NCBI GenBank assembly: GCA_002081555.1
Contig: MZNV01001120.1
Location: forward strand, 1 to 26,743
Reading direction: 5' to 3'
Length of the DNA: 26,743 nucleotides
Source of the DNA: Protostelium mycophagum
Taxonomy: Eukaryota; Evosea; Variosea; Protosteliida; Protosteliaceae
Below, one piece after another: positions 1 through 11,900 of this stretch. The notes beneath the pieces are model-generated. The model had not been told where the DNA came from and searched no databases. It was given only the letters and a program-made list of their open reading frames with translations. The position numbers were made by a program, and so were the translations under genes. How positions within the stretch are numbered: the first letter of the stretch is position 1; every line of letters begins with the position of its first letter.

Positions 1-584
1 ACCCACCGCTGGTGGATTCCTCTTGTTTTTGTTTTTCGTCCCAAACCACCCCGACTTTTTCGTGGAATTTTCATCGTCCGATTTTGGCGGGTAATCAGGG
101 CTGGGGGGTTTGACCCAACTGAACTGTTGAGACTGTCTGCTGCAAAAATTCAATGAACTTCGTGGAAATATCACTACCTGTCCCCACCAGAGAGGCGGAG
201 GTCCTCTGACCCTGGAGTGGGCCGGCCTACAACGAGTCAAAAATTTAACAATCAATTATACAACAAAATGCAGAAAACTCGCAATCTGGGGGGCATTTTA
301 CCAGCGTGTTGGCCACAAAGAGCTCTCTCATTTCGTGCCAATTATGCCTATTCGGACCTTCCGGCGACAATTCTGTCGCCGCGTCTACAAAGCACACGCC
401 GGCGATGTTTGACTGAACAATTTATTGAATAATTATTCATGTCAGAACCTTCACATGTGTCGTGACCCATTTCGAGTTGACAGGGTTTCCGCGGAAAATT
501 GAAATGTCACTATGATTTTCTTTCAAGTTGAAAGAAATCAAGAGGACGACACGTGCAAACACAATCCGACAACAAACAGCAGAG
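1..584. other. Intergenic region upstream of the NTase/ankyrin/WGR gene
   Basis: No convincing coding sequence, RNA gene or repeat was found. The open frames here have no exon-like borders or recognisable motif. A TTTTGGCGGG motif lies near 82-91 and resembles copies found later in introns. The stretch before 585 should hold the promoter and 5' leader of the next gene, but no clear TATA box or initiator could be picked out. Confidence 0.5.
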
Positions 585-3500
585 ATGAAGGAGCTTGAGG
601 AGAGACCTTCCTCTGAATACACCGGATTGTATTCTAAGGTAAGGGATACCAACGCGACTGTAATCCTCTAATACCATAGGTTTTAAATGATCAACATGCC
701 AAGTTTGAACTGTACGACAAACTCTGTAAAGAGGAGAATTGGTAGGTCTCGAGTTTGTAACAGCGATCTGACTCGGATCAGGTATCGAGAGCTGTATGCT
801 CAGAAGAGAGACTCTAAGATATTAGATGACCCCTATCTTAACCTCGTCGATGTTCACAGCACTCCACAAGACTTTTGGAAAGTATACATGGAGACTGAAG
901 ATGAGAAAAAGATTCCCAGAATCTTTACGAAGGCTATTCAAAAGGAGATCAGGACCATAAATCCACCAGAAGACGCCACAGCACAAGAGAGAGAGAAATG
1001 GCAGGAGATGCAAAAGGTGATCATACATACACGTAAAGATGACATCTGAATTCCGAGAAGGAGATCAAACCTAAGGTCTACAAAGAGAACGAAAACACCA
1101 TCGTCGATTTCGAGAATTTCCACAGGAACTTTGAAGTCTTCACAGAGGGACAGCTCAGAAGACTCAAATGGGTAAGGACCTCTTTTCAACTGCTTCTGAA
1201 ATATTATAGGACAATGTCTTTGCTGCAGGAGGATCTATTCTTGCCGCCCTCACGCCCCTCCCAGAGATCGCCGCAGTGGGTGAGCACCAAAGACTATGAT
1301 GACGTCATCTGATTGTGACAGATAACCAATCGAGAAGAAGATACTACCAGATGAAATACGAGAATTCTGATATCGATCTGTTTATTTACGGCTTGAATGA
1401 AGAGCAGGCAAATGAGAAATTGAAGGAGATCTATCATGACATCAAAGAGGTCCTGCCCAAGAATTGTCTCTGCTTCAGGTATCATTACTGCCCATTTATT
1501 CGATATATTTACACGAGATGACATCACACAGGAGTAAGCACGCTGTGAGCATTATATCCGAATTTCCGTACAGACACATTCAGATCATCTTACGTCTGTA
1601 CAAATCTCCTGCAGAAGTCCTCATGGTCAGTACATTTTCCCGCCAAAATCTCTCCAGCTGATTTAAAACAGGGTTTTGACGTGGACGCTTGCAGTGTCGG
1701 TTTTGACGGTAAGAGAGTGTACATGACACCAAGAGCCCACAGAGCCGTGACCCACAGATACAACACCGTAGATATGGAGAGAAGATCTCCTTCTTATGAG
1801 ATGAGGTGATGGCGTATTCCTCGTGTTCTTGGTATTCATCTCGTACAGGTTGTTCAAGTATGCTGAAAGAGGTTTCTCAGTCTTGGTTCCGTCACTTGAC
1901 CGCGAGCGCATAGATATGCAGGTAATCATGGTGTTTATATCAGCAGATCATGACGCTTTATAGTTGCTTGAGAGGAGATACGACCAGCTGCAAGGACTTG
2001 CGAGACTCTTGTTGCTTGAAGCATTACCGACACCTGAAGACAGAATGCAATGGAGAAATATTCTTAGGAACAGAAAAGCAAGATCAGATGAAGTGGTCTC
2101 TCGATGTGAGATTTCCACGAAATTCCGCAAGACTGATCCTGTTAGCCTCGATCTACCAGCAGTTGACTGGGTTTGACGATGATGATGAAGAGGAGCCGCA
2201 GAATAAGATATCGGATTATTCGGCTGTATACATGCCTTGGTCTCCCTCTTGGCCCGCAGAAAGGATCAGGAAATTGATGTACACCAAAGACATGATTCTT
2301 AACTCTAAATGGTCAGGTTTCACTTTTTTTCTTGTGTTAAGATGATGTATCGAGGTATTCAACTAAACGGAGAAGGTATGATCCCAAGAAGAGATACCAC
2401 ACTCACCCTTGCTTCTTTGGAACTGCTGAAGAAGTATTGAAAGATTGCTGTGGACACTGCCCGCCTGTACCTGAAGAAGAGGTGACGTGTGATTACGTCA
2501 TCATGATGTCCTTCAGTCCATCCAAACAGAAAGAAGAAATTAATATGATGCAGGTGGACAATGACGCACCTTTTGTCTCAGGAAAGCTGACGTGGGTTGT
2601 TGTTAATCCTGGTGCTCAATCTAAAATTGGTTCTTTCCATCCTATCACAGAAGGTGACTGGACTGAGGTAATATTACATTGTTATTTTATATGAGAAATA
2701 ACACCAACAGGGTGCTTATGCAAACCACCATGTTAGCGAAATTGCCAAACAGATTAGCACCAACAACAAAGAAGGACTGATCAAAGCAATCGAAGATAAC
2801 AAGGATAATGATATCGTCAATATGAGAGACGCCGCAGGAAGGACACCCCTACATATGGCTGCATTTTGTGGAACAAATGACATTATTCCGGTATATTCAT
2901 TGATATCAATATCCTTTTTTATATGTTTGCTTCAAATAAAGGAAATATATTACAGATAGTTTGGAATAATAATTTATATAATTATGAACATAGGATTGTA
3001 ATTATAATGATAATATTTTAGGTGTTGATGAGCTACGGAGCAAGGGTGTCTGCACGCATGTCAGACGGAAGGACTGTTCTTCACGTTGCTGCTGGTAAAT
3101 TAATCAAAAATTCCTACCGAAATCAAGTTTTTTAATCACAACAGCTTACGGACGCACCGACATGATCTCAACCATCATCAACAAATTCTCTGAGAAAGAC
3201 ACCAAAAAAACCAAAGTGGTTAAAAAATCTCCAGCAAAGGCCAAGAAACCCTCGAAATACTCTGAAGACGATGAGGTCATTTTTATTAGCATAAAAGTAC
3301 TGATCAGGAGTAGGAGGAAGCTGAAGACCCTGAAGAGGATGAAGATCCTGAAGAAGAGGATGAAGATCCTGAAGAAGAGGATCAAGCAGAGGAGGATGAG
3401 GACTTTGAGAGTATAAGAGACCAAATAGATGCAGCCAATAAGGAGAAGGAAGAAAAGAAGGTCAAGAATGCGTACGGTAGGTGATTATCCTTCCAACATA

Positions 3501-6500
3501 TTTTGAACCGAGCAGATTTCGACCAAGTGGAGGAGGACACACTCGATCTCGCAGCAGTAGAGTGGGATCACAATTGGACACCACTTCACTACGCTCTTGC
3601 AACAAGAAGATACGATACAGCTAGACTTATTGCGAAGAACACAAGTATGATATCATATTTCTTTTTGATGGATATTGACAACATGTAGCTGTCACGATTG
3701 ATCCCACAAAGATCTTCTTTGAGGGAGGAATACACATCACTCCTGAATGCATCATCTTCTTATTAGATCTTGGCCTTTCTCCTAACCAACTTCGGGGAGA
3801 CCAATCAGTGTTCCACTCATTGGTTACATGTATGTTCACATGAATATTTGTGGTATATTGACGTGTACAGCTGGGAATGTAGAGGTGGTGAAGACAGTTG
3901 TAGATTGGTGCAAAAAGAATGGAAAAGAGATTGACATCAAGAACAACTCACAGAAGCCAATGATAGTCAACAATGCCATACATTCATCATGTTCCTCTGA
4001 AGCTAAATTGGAACTGGTCAAACTACTCACAGAATTGGGGGTGAGGCGTTGTCTTCATCTATACTATCCAAAAATAATGCGAATATCATTTAGATGTTGA
4101 CTTTTAGAAGGCACCGATTGACATAAAGAAATCCGAGAAGGTGAATGAGATATCACCGTTGTTGAATGCAGTGGAACAAGAGCAGAAGGATATCATTTCA
4201 TACTTGGTCAGTAAGGGTGTTGGTATTTCCTTCAAAGGAACTCAGACAGCTATCGATATCTTGGAAGAACGGGTGCAACAATGTAACAATCAGGTACTTC
4301 CATTATTATAATCAACATAGCCATTCGAGATTTTACCACAACCCACAATAATCCAATTCAAAATGATGATACATAAATAATTTCAGATTAAAATGAATGA
4401 AGCGGTGGTTCGTACAAATGGGGACGACATTGGCGGGAATTTCAGCAGTAGAATGGATATCACACAAACTACATTGCAATTGAGAGATGCAAAGCCAGGA
4501 ACTTACGAGGAATATGTATTGAAGAGGTGATCTATAATATCAATACCGTAATAACCATTTATAGAATGTTATCTACATCCAGTGGTAACTACACGTATTA
4601 CCTCCCTAGAAATGACTACTTGAGCGAAAGATACTTATACGAGGAAGACGATAATACCAAGAAGAAGGAGGAGGACAGAAGAAAAGCAGAGGAGAGGGTT
4701 AAGATATCCAAGGAGTGAGTCATTTATTCTTATCAAACTAAGATGGAGAACCTGATGGTGGACAGATGCATAGAGAGTAACCGAGAGAGAGTGACGATGC
4801 TGCAAGAGATGATCGACATACTATTGAAAGGTGGCCAGCAAAGGTTCGTCGATGTGTCACTGTCACCAGAGGACAATGAATACGCTGAGATGACAAGAAA
4901 ACAGCAAGAAGAGAGAGATAAATTGGTAAGAGAATGTACCTTTTGTAAACACATTTATATCCTCAACTAATCAAAAATACAGAAGAACACATCTGCCTCA
5001 GCAACATCCAAATGGGCCGACCCACTAAAATCACATGTGAGGGTGGTTAATCTTTTGAGGCTTATTATCATAGGAATTCATGGCCACTTACAATGTTCAA
5101 AACAAGGAGAGTGAAGAGCTATTGAATGTGAGGTTGATTCGTGAGAGGGATTGTTCATACGGGCGTTATACAAGCGATTATTTCATCATCGCCAAGTCAG
5201 GAGAAAATGAAATCGAACACCAGCACACCGAAGATTACAACGAGGCTGTCAATATCTTTTGCACCAAGTGAGACATTCATTCATATCCCAAGAGTACCAC
5301 ATTGTGTATACACAAGATCTCACAAATATTGATCACTTTAGATTCTGCGAATACACCGGAGTGAAATACAACAAGAGAGGCGAACTTGGTGACGGAAAAT
5401 ACGTGTGGTTACCAGATGATGAAGTGATTATCGTGTGATAATATTCGTTGACACTCGCAGTCAAAAAAGAAGATCTACCAATTCCAAGCAATGAAGTTGC
5501 AATCGGATGTGAGAGGTAAAAAGGAGAGTGATGAATACGCCAGGCTATTCGAGGCCGTTTGGAACGAAGATATGAGTACTTTGGAGGAGCTGACAGTGAA
5601 GAGGCCAGTTGGAGAACAACTCCACGTAATGGTTCACGACCACAGTGTCACTTTGTTGGAAATCGCCGTGCATAAGAAGAATATTCCGTTGGTGAAGAGG
5701 GTGAGGCCTTTGATTTGTGATTCCTAGTAATATATGTCAGATATTGTCTATCGCGTTCGAACAATACACTCCATTGCCTTTTATGGAGGATGACGCTGCT
5801 GGAGGAAGACAAGCACTTGATAACGAAGATATCGCCAATATGATGTCAAAGGTAATTGGAGTGAATATTTTATCTTAATTAATATATACCAGATAAGACC
5901 TGGTGATTACCTCGATAAATCGGGCCTCAAAAAATCACAAAAGAAGAATACAAACCCCAGCAACATACAGGTCAACTGCATTGTAAATCCCAAACAGTTA
6001 TTAAACTCCTGGCTGATCGGTGAAATCATGAGGGATAAATCGGTGAGTTTGGTCATATATTCTATTGATGACGTCATATAGACCGAGTTATTACGAGTTG
6101 TACTTGATGCTGGGAACGAGAAATGGATCGGAAATTTCCTGCGCACACATGCGATGTCACAAGCCGTGGCCAAGAAGAATTTTGATGCCATACCTATTCT
6201 CATAGAATATTCCAAGAGAGTTCCCGTGCCCAAGAAGGTGGAGCAATACGAGGGTCTGGTGAGTTGTAGACACACAATTCTTGACAAGATCTTGACAATG
6301 TAAGGACGTTGCCGGCAAGAAATCAAATTGGGCTGAAGAACATCAAGCGAGAGAAAAAGCCGTAAGTTTTTAGTATGGTCAAGATTCAAAGTGCCCTGGG
6401 AAAAATAATTCCTGAGTACTGACCTTTCTTAGTCTCGTGAGGAAGTGCCTGTCAAGCTAGCATCAGCCAATGATAACTATGACATATCCAAATGGTTCAT

Positions 6501-7882
6501 AGAAAATTATACACTCAAGGGTCATGAAGAGATATCATCTGGGTTCAAATACTCCTTCCAATGGAATCAGGTATATCCTCCATTCCTTTATAGTGGGAAT
6601 ATTTATAGATCTTAGATTGCACCATATCTCTTCCTCCGGAGCTGGAACGGACAGAGAGGATTGGAGTTTTTGAGATACATCATCGCTGTCGACAAAAAGT
6701 TGAGCCCTGACGGGAAGGGTGAGTTTCCACACATTCTCCATGAAGAGATGGTGAATGGATTGTGCTGATTTTGTGAAGGATATTATTTCGATGGGAAGCA
6801 TAAGAAGGAAGAGAGTGAGTTCTATTTATAGAGATGTTGACTCATTTCTTGCAGTTGTAGATGGCCTTCCACATTCCGTCCCTCTCAAAACAGCAATAGA
6901 CAATGGAAATATCGGCATGTTTAATTTACTGGTGGAGGAAGGCGCTTCTCTACAATTCGGTATTCTTTTTGATCTTTTATAAAATTAATGTGTGAAATAA
7001 TACTGAATAAATGCAGAGGAGGACGAAGAGAACATCGCGATGCTCGCAACAAAGAGCAGCAATTGTGATCACAGGATGTTGTCCAGAATATTGAGTCTGT
7101 GTAACGATGATCAAGTGAAGAAAAAAATAAATGCAGAGGAGGACGAAGAGAACATCGCGATGCTCGCAACAAAGAGCAGCAATTGTGATTCTATCATTTT
7201 TTGAATGCTTGTGAATGAGTGGAGGTTGACGTATTATAGTACTAAAGATAAAGGCTATATTGAAGGACGGAAGAGTCAACCCAAACGAGAAGAATGATGA
7301 AGGATTCAACGCATTACAAATAGCAGCATGCACACTTGACCATAATACTTATACACTTCTTCTTGACCACACCGATAAATCGACACTATACAAAGGTCAG
7401 ATCTCTCATCTATGTGTCAGTTTTTGTAAATACAAATAACACACTAAATATTACAATAAGTAACCTCTTAATATCGAATAGAATGTCCCGTTGGAATGCT
7501 TCCTTACAACTACAACATCGTATCCGCAATCCAAGACAGGAGAGGGATAGATGCTCCACAGGAAGATTCATCAACTTATAGAAAAACCATTGACAAGTTT
7601 CTATTCCCTCGAATGTACGTGATGGCTCGCGCTAAGGGTGGCCCCAGGGCACAAGGATGAAGAAAATGAGACCAAGGGAAAGTGAGTTTATTCATGGCAT
7701 GCTGTTCTATTGCTCGTGCGGCAGCTGATTGTTGCAGGAGTGCAGAGGACAAGAAGGCATTGAAGGAATTGCGCGACGAAAGCAGAGTGAAAGGCTTGCA
7801 CACTGCAACTGATCCACAAGAGAAGAGGATCATGTCCAATAATGACGATGTGATGCGCTTGTTTGAAGCAACACATGAGTGA
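585..7882 (+). CDS. Ankyrin-repeat protein with NTase-like and WGR-like domains, 41 exons, 1757 aa
   Basis: Exons joined by hand at GT/AG sites give one open frame of 5274 nt from ATG 585 to TGA 7880-7882, with phases agreeing at every join. Exons: 585-638, 680-741, 782-1016, 1058-1171, 1210-1279, 1322-1478, 1532-1625, 1672-1805, 1849-1921, 1964-2170, 2202-2311, 2355-2481, 2554-2667, 2711-2890, 3022-3094, 3145-3275, 3314-3476, 3516-3644, 3689-3829, 3871-4040, 4108-4293, 4387-4526, 4565-4697, 4743-4925, 4983-5036, 5074-5267, 5342-5423, 5461-5700, 5741-5851, 5893-6042, 6082-6258, 6305-6361, 6433-6570, 6616-6718, 6779-6814, 6855-6959, 7017-7184, 7240-7395, 7482-7614, 7637-7681, 7738-7882. Domains in order: NTase-like (about residues 156-290); Cys-rich block HPCFFG...DCCGHC (about 454-472); ankyrin (about 555-900) interrupted by a Glu/Asp stretch (646-677); WGR-like (1079-1170); further ankyrin-like repeats to about 1650. 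Introns are mostly 37-60 nt. No PARP catalytic domain is present. Similar ankyrin proteins are recalled from protists, fungi and giant viruses; function unknown. The least certain joins are the introns at 2171-2201, 4698-4742 and 7615-7636. Confidence 0.85.
1210..1921 (+). other. Nucleotidyltransferase-like domain exons
   Basis: This part of the ankyrin/WGR protein carries AAGGS (residues 160-164) followed by SDIDLF with Asp195 and Asp197, the pattern of the polymerase-beta nucleotidyltransferase fold (GG/GS, then DxD). Exon 8 supplies GFDVDAC (263-269), a candidate for the third carboxylate, after an RHIQIILRLYKSPAEV segment. The gap between GGS and DxD, about 30 residues, is longer than in minimal nucleotidyltransferases and more like CCA-adding enzymes. 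Metal-binding carboxylates are visible; activity and substrate are inference. Confidence 0.6.
3314..3476 (+). other. Acidic Glu/Asp-Pro repeat exon
   Basis: The exon encodes a run of EDPEE(E)DED repeats followed by a Lys/Glu-rich helix-prone tail (EKEEKKVKNAY). The repeated 15-18 nt DNA unit suggests replication slippage. It sits between ankyrin blocks and is probably a flexible acidic linker or nuclear-protein contact surface. The preceding exon ends with a Lys-rich tract, so charge flips from basic to acidic across one 38-nt intron. Confidence 0.7.
5074..5423 (+). other. WGR-like domain exons
   Basis: Two exons (5074-5267 and 5342-5423) encode residues about 1079-1170. They have the WGR order: a YNVQ strand near the start, a strand with RLI, then CSYGRYT where the WGR signature would be, then DYNEAVNIFCTKF matching the conserved helix and EYTGVKYN matching the KTGNxW end. 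The Trp of the signature is Tyr here. In PARP1-3 the WGR domain contacts the DNA break end and couples to the catalytic domain; here no catalytic domain follows in the same protein. Confidence 0.6.
7017..7184 (+). repeat. In-frame partial exon duplication, period 120 bp
   Basis: About 64 bp including AATAAATGCAG and the following coding sequence (residues EEDEENIAMLATKSSN) occurs twice without a visible mismatch, at about 7007-7072 and 7127-7192. The period is exactly 120 bp (40 codons), so reading through both copies keeps the frame. Each copy ends with the same GTGAT(C/T) potential donor, so the first copy could also splice directly to 7240. The perfect identity suggests a recent event. Confidence 0.85.
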
Positions 7883-8178
7883 CGCAGTAAAATCAAGATT
7901 TTATTGTGGTGCGTGTGAAGGTGCAAGAGAAAGCGTCTTCATCTCTCAGGATCTGAAGGTATCCTCCTGCAGACATCTTGCAGGCTTCTTCTCGGTCTTT
8001 TTCGTTCCATGTCGTGCCCTTGATCACCAGAGGTTCTACAATGCATCTGTTGGCGTGTAAATGATGAAACTATCCAAGGAAATTATAATATTTTTGGTCT
8101 GCTCACTTTGTTTTCTGTTGCGAGCCGAAACGCTGCACCGTGATTTTTGAGGGTAATCCATCGGTGTTGACCTTTGTC
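7883..8178. other. Convergent intergenic spacer
   Basis: This 296-bp spacer lies between the stop codons of the plus-strand ankyrin/WGR gene and the minus-strand SOD-like gene, so it holds both 3' untranslated regions. No further gene or repeat is seen. Confidence 0.5.
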
Positions 8179-8901
8179 TCAGAGTCCATCACTAAACAGA
8201 TCAGACACATTCCCCTGTACAGACACACCTATTGGCTCTAAAAAGCAAGTGACGTTCTCCATTTTGCCGGAAAAGGTGAAAGAGGGAGGTGCTTGTACAA
8301 CACCGTGAGCTGCAGGTGTGATTGAGGCATCATCGCACATCTCCGGAGTACCAATAACCACATAGGCCCCAATAAGATCGATTAATCTGCAGGGTGAACA
8401 AAAAGACCACAAAGAAAGAACTTACTTCTGTTTAATGCACACTTCTTCCAGATACCCATCATAACGAGAAGATGTGGGAAGTGCGAAGAATCTCTTAATT
8501 TGCGTCAATGACAACATCATCCAGTTCACTCACCAGAGAGGGTTCGCTGCAACCATCCAGAAGGCTATTCTCTAATGTGCGAACGTTGGGGACTCCCGGA
8601 TACTGGTGACTTTTAGAAGGGGTGAGACCATGAAATAATTCACCAAAGCCACAACGTATCGACCTGGATCGAGACCACCGATTTTCATCTTGATAGACAC
8701 CGGACAAGTTGCATTATCTGGTTTCTCCAGAATTGTAAGTTCACCCTCTATATTCATATTCCACTCCAAACCGAACATCCCCGCAAAGATGGCCTGCTCC
8801 TATAAGATGATATGTTAAAAGAAATGCAGTATCACCCTGTTTGGTGCAGAGCATGTTACTGCGGAGAGAAGGAGCAAGGTGAAAAGTATCACGGCTCTCA
8901 T
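8179..8901 (-). CDS. Secreted SOD-like protein lacking metal ligands, 5 exons, 188 aa
   Basis: Exons on the minus strand: 8901-8836, 8799-8644, 8602-8534, 8493-8426 and 8386-8179, with phases agreeing at all four introns (36-41 nt). Residues 1-19 form a typical signal peptide (MRAVILFTLLLLSAVTCSA). The mature part follows the order of Cu/Zn superoxide dismutase: an opening strand pair with a Gly-rich turn (FAGMFGLEW), the IGGLDPGRY turn like the GLTPGxHGFH region, then DGYLEEV and LIGAYVVIG like the SGxxSIIGR region. The copper histidines of GFHxH are absent (YVVAL instead), so dismutase activity is not expected. There are several Cys and one NVT glycosylation site. It probably acts outside the cell or in the secretory path. 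The resemblance is weak; another beta-sandwich secreted family is possible. Confidence 0.6.
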
Positions 8902-8993
8902 GATGTCTCGTCTTGTCGTGTTTGCAGATGTCAAGACGAAAGTTTTCTTCTGAAATTTCGAAAAGTATTTTTTAAAAAACTGAATTTTCTTTT

Positions 8994-11900
8994 TTAAATG
9001 TATTCGTCGTCTTCGCCAAACAATTCCTTCATATTTCCACTGCGGTCTACTTTTGTCGATAACTGTACAGTGTCATCTACAATCACGTATTCAACCGACA
9101 GTAAAAAGAATTCACCTTCTGTGTGATATCTTGTGATACGGTGGGGCTGACCAAACCCTTATTTACCACAAAGACTTTCATCGCGGCAAGCGGCTCTCTG
9201 TCTTCACGGACATACCTACAACAGCAATCAGAATAAATTCATATGAGTTCAAGGTTCACTAATCAACGCAATGATCGATAGAACCGATTGGTGTACCTTC
9301 GGGCAGAGGAAATTACAGCGGTATTACGCCTTATGTATGATGGTGAGGAGGACGGTGATGGTGTTTGTGATTGAGTTGTAGATGTGCTTGTAGATGGACT
9401 TGGCTCTGAAAAGCTTGTCTTGGGTAAGTTGGAGGCTGGAATATTTGTCAACTCTGGCGGGAAATTTAAACTTCAATTATGCACCTGTCTTTGCCGCTGA
9501 GCCTAAACGAACTAACTGTGACAACCCAGCCATGAGATTTAACGGTGCCTGAAAGGATAAGGATTTTCATCTAAATATCAATGAAATTTCACCTTTAGAG
9601 GAGAGGATTTGCTCTCGACAGGCTTGGGGGGTTTTGGTGGTTCGGCCGGAACAAGCGTCAAAAATTCCAAGAAAGTGAATTGTGTCGATTCTCTCACGAC
9701 TTTTTGCTTCGCTTGTGCACCATTCGTTGTAGATGGGGCTGTCGACATGTCAACACTCGGTCGGGGGGACTCTTCGACACTGCTATTCGTGGACGTGTTC
9801 AGTGCTGCAGTCGTCGACTTGACAACACTTTCGCGTGGGGGTTCTTCTAAAGGTATGATTGTAGATGGAGTCGGATCTTTCTCAATACTTTGAGGCGGTG
9901 CATTGTTTTGTACCGGAGGGGGGACGATAGGGTCATTAGTGGGGGTAAGAGGGGCCTCCACCTTCTTTGAGACAGTGAGGAGTTGTTCTGAGGACGATTG
10001 TTTAGTCGTATCACGAAGACCCTTTCTGATCTGCCGCAGGTCGATTGGTGGTGAGCTGACATCTGGCTAAAAATAGATTAATGCGATTACTTTGTGATGT
10101 CCTGAGCGCAACCAAAAACTGCAGGAAGAAAGACTCACGATGATTCTCTTTGGTCTTGGTGATATTGGACCTTCAGACTTTGAGAGCGGGGATATTGGAC
10201 TCGCATATGTCGACATTTTAGGGGATGCCGACGACGTTTTCATTGATGGGGATGACATCGTTGGCGATAAAACTTTTGGTGATGTAAACGTATGTGTCAG
10301 CAATTTGGATGTCGACATTGTGGGTGACAATATTTTAGGTGATGTTGGTGTGGGTGACGGACCAGGGGATGGTGCTGTCTTGGGGGTAGGGGGTCTTGGG
10401 GGTGGGTAGGAGGGAGGGGGTGAAGATGGTAGATCTGTCACGTGACGCCCGCTGGAGGAAGTGCTAGAGCCGAATATTTTTGAACCACTTAACCTCTTGC
10501 TGGGGGGGGGTTGGTCGCTACTCTTGATGATCACCTTAGCTACCATGCCCTCCTCTGATCATGTCATCTACAACAATGATGAGAATATTCCGAGAACTTA
10601 CGCGGTGGAGCAGCGGAGTTTTCCCCAGTGGTCGACTTCTTCTTGACTAAAACAACCCTCTTGGGAGGTGTCCCATCACCATCTACAACGGAATCTCGGA
10701 GTTGAGACTTCTTCGAATCTGCTGAAACACCAAGAAAACTTCCCTCTTCACCAGGCAATGTCTCGTCTGATAGTTCTGACAGTTTTGACATTTTTGAAGT
10801 TACGGTTGTAAACGAGGACAAACTATCGTCCGAATCTACCACGAGTTGATATAGATGTCTCATCCCCGCAGTGATGATATCATACCTGAATCAGACTCGG
10901 CCGAACCCCACGAAGCTTCAAGCTCTCTGCATAGAATATTAAAACCTTCAGAATTTCTATTGAATTATTGCAAAAGTCACCACGCGTGGACGGCACAACA
11001 AACTCAAATCAAAAGTTAATACAAATATACACCAGATCTCATCACCCGGAGCACTTTGAGATATCGAAAGACGAATAAAATCTCACTTCTTTGGACCCAA
11101 GGCAGCTGTGGTTTTCGCATCTTTCGCGATGTCAATCGGCGTTAACCCAGTACTATCCTCTATGGAAACCAGATCCAAGTCAGGGAAAAAACTTTGAAAT
11201 ATCTCAGAATTCTCGTGGAAAAGTCACGGAAATTTTTCTGAAAATTCTGACCTCCTCGCGTGTTCCAAGAGGATGTTTATGATTTCTATGTTGCCTGATG
11301 AAGCTGCATAATGAAGTGGTGTCCAGTCATGAAAATCGACAGCGTCCATTTGTACTCCTAACCACGTTCAATCTCGTGAAAAATACGTTAACTAGCGTGA
11401 TGTACAGGTTCAGTATATTTTTCATTTGAAATATTCGCGGGAGAAATGACATCTCTGAGAGTGTATGTTAGAATGAGCGCAGCTTCAAATTTGCTCTTGG
11501 TTTGCTGTGATGCAACATGAAAACTGTTTTGAAGAGATGAATCACATCGTCTGCAAAACGGGATGAACAATCACCTGGTAAAGCGAGGATCTTATTGACA
11601 AAGTTGATGGACTGAGAATTAACCGCCCAGTGTAATACTGTCTTTATCAATATTCTGTCAATAATTTCAAGAAATTAGATGATCAAAATGAAGTTATAGC
11701 TCACTGGTGAACCCATTCTCGTCTCGGTAGTTCAAATTAAGCCGCATCTTTGCGGGATCTTGTTGTGTATGATGAGATGTCTCAAAATACTTCAATAAGA
11801 TCTCATCCATCTTGCGATGATTGACCTCCTTAACTGCCTACATGATATCAATGCGAGTGACAGATTCTTTTGAGAAACAAGCAAACTCTGAGCCGATTAA

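Noticed and set aside
10140-10409. 89-codon plus-strand Gly/Asp-rich frame resembling a Gly-rich protein
   Set aside because: It is the antisense image of the Pro/Ser-rich exon 10539-10139 of the minus-strand ankyrin gene, whose splice phases agree.
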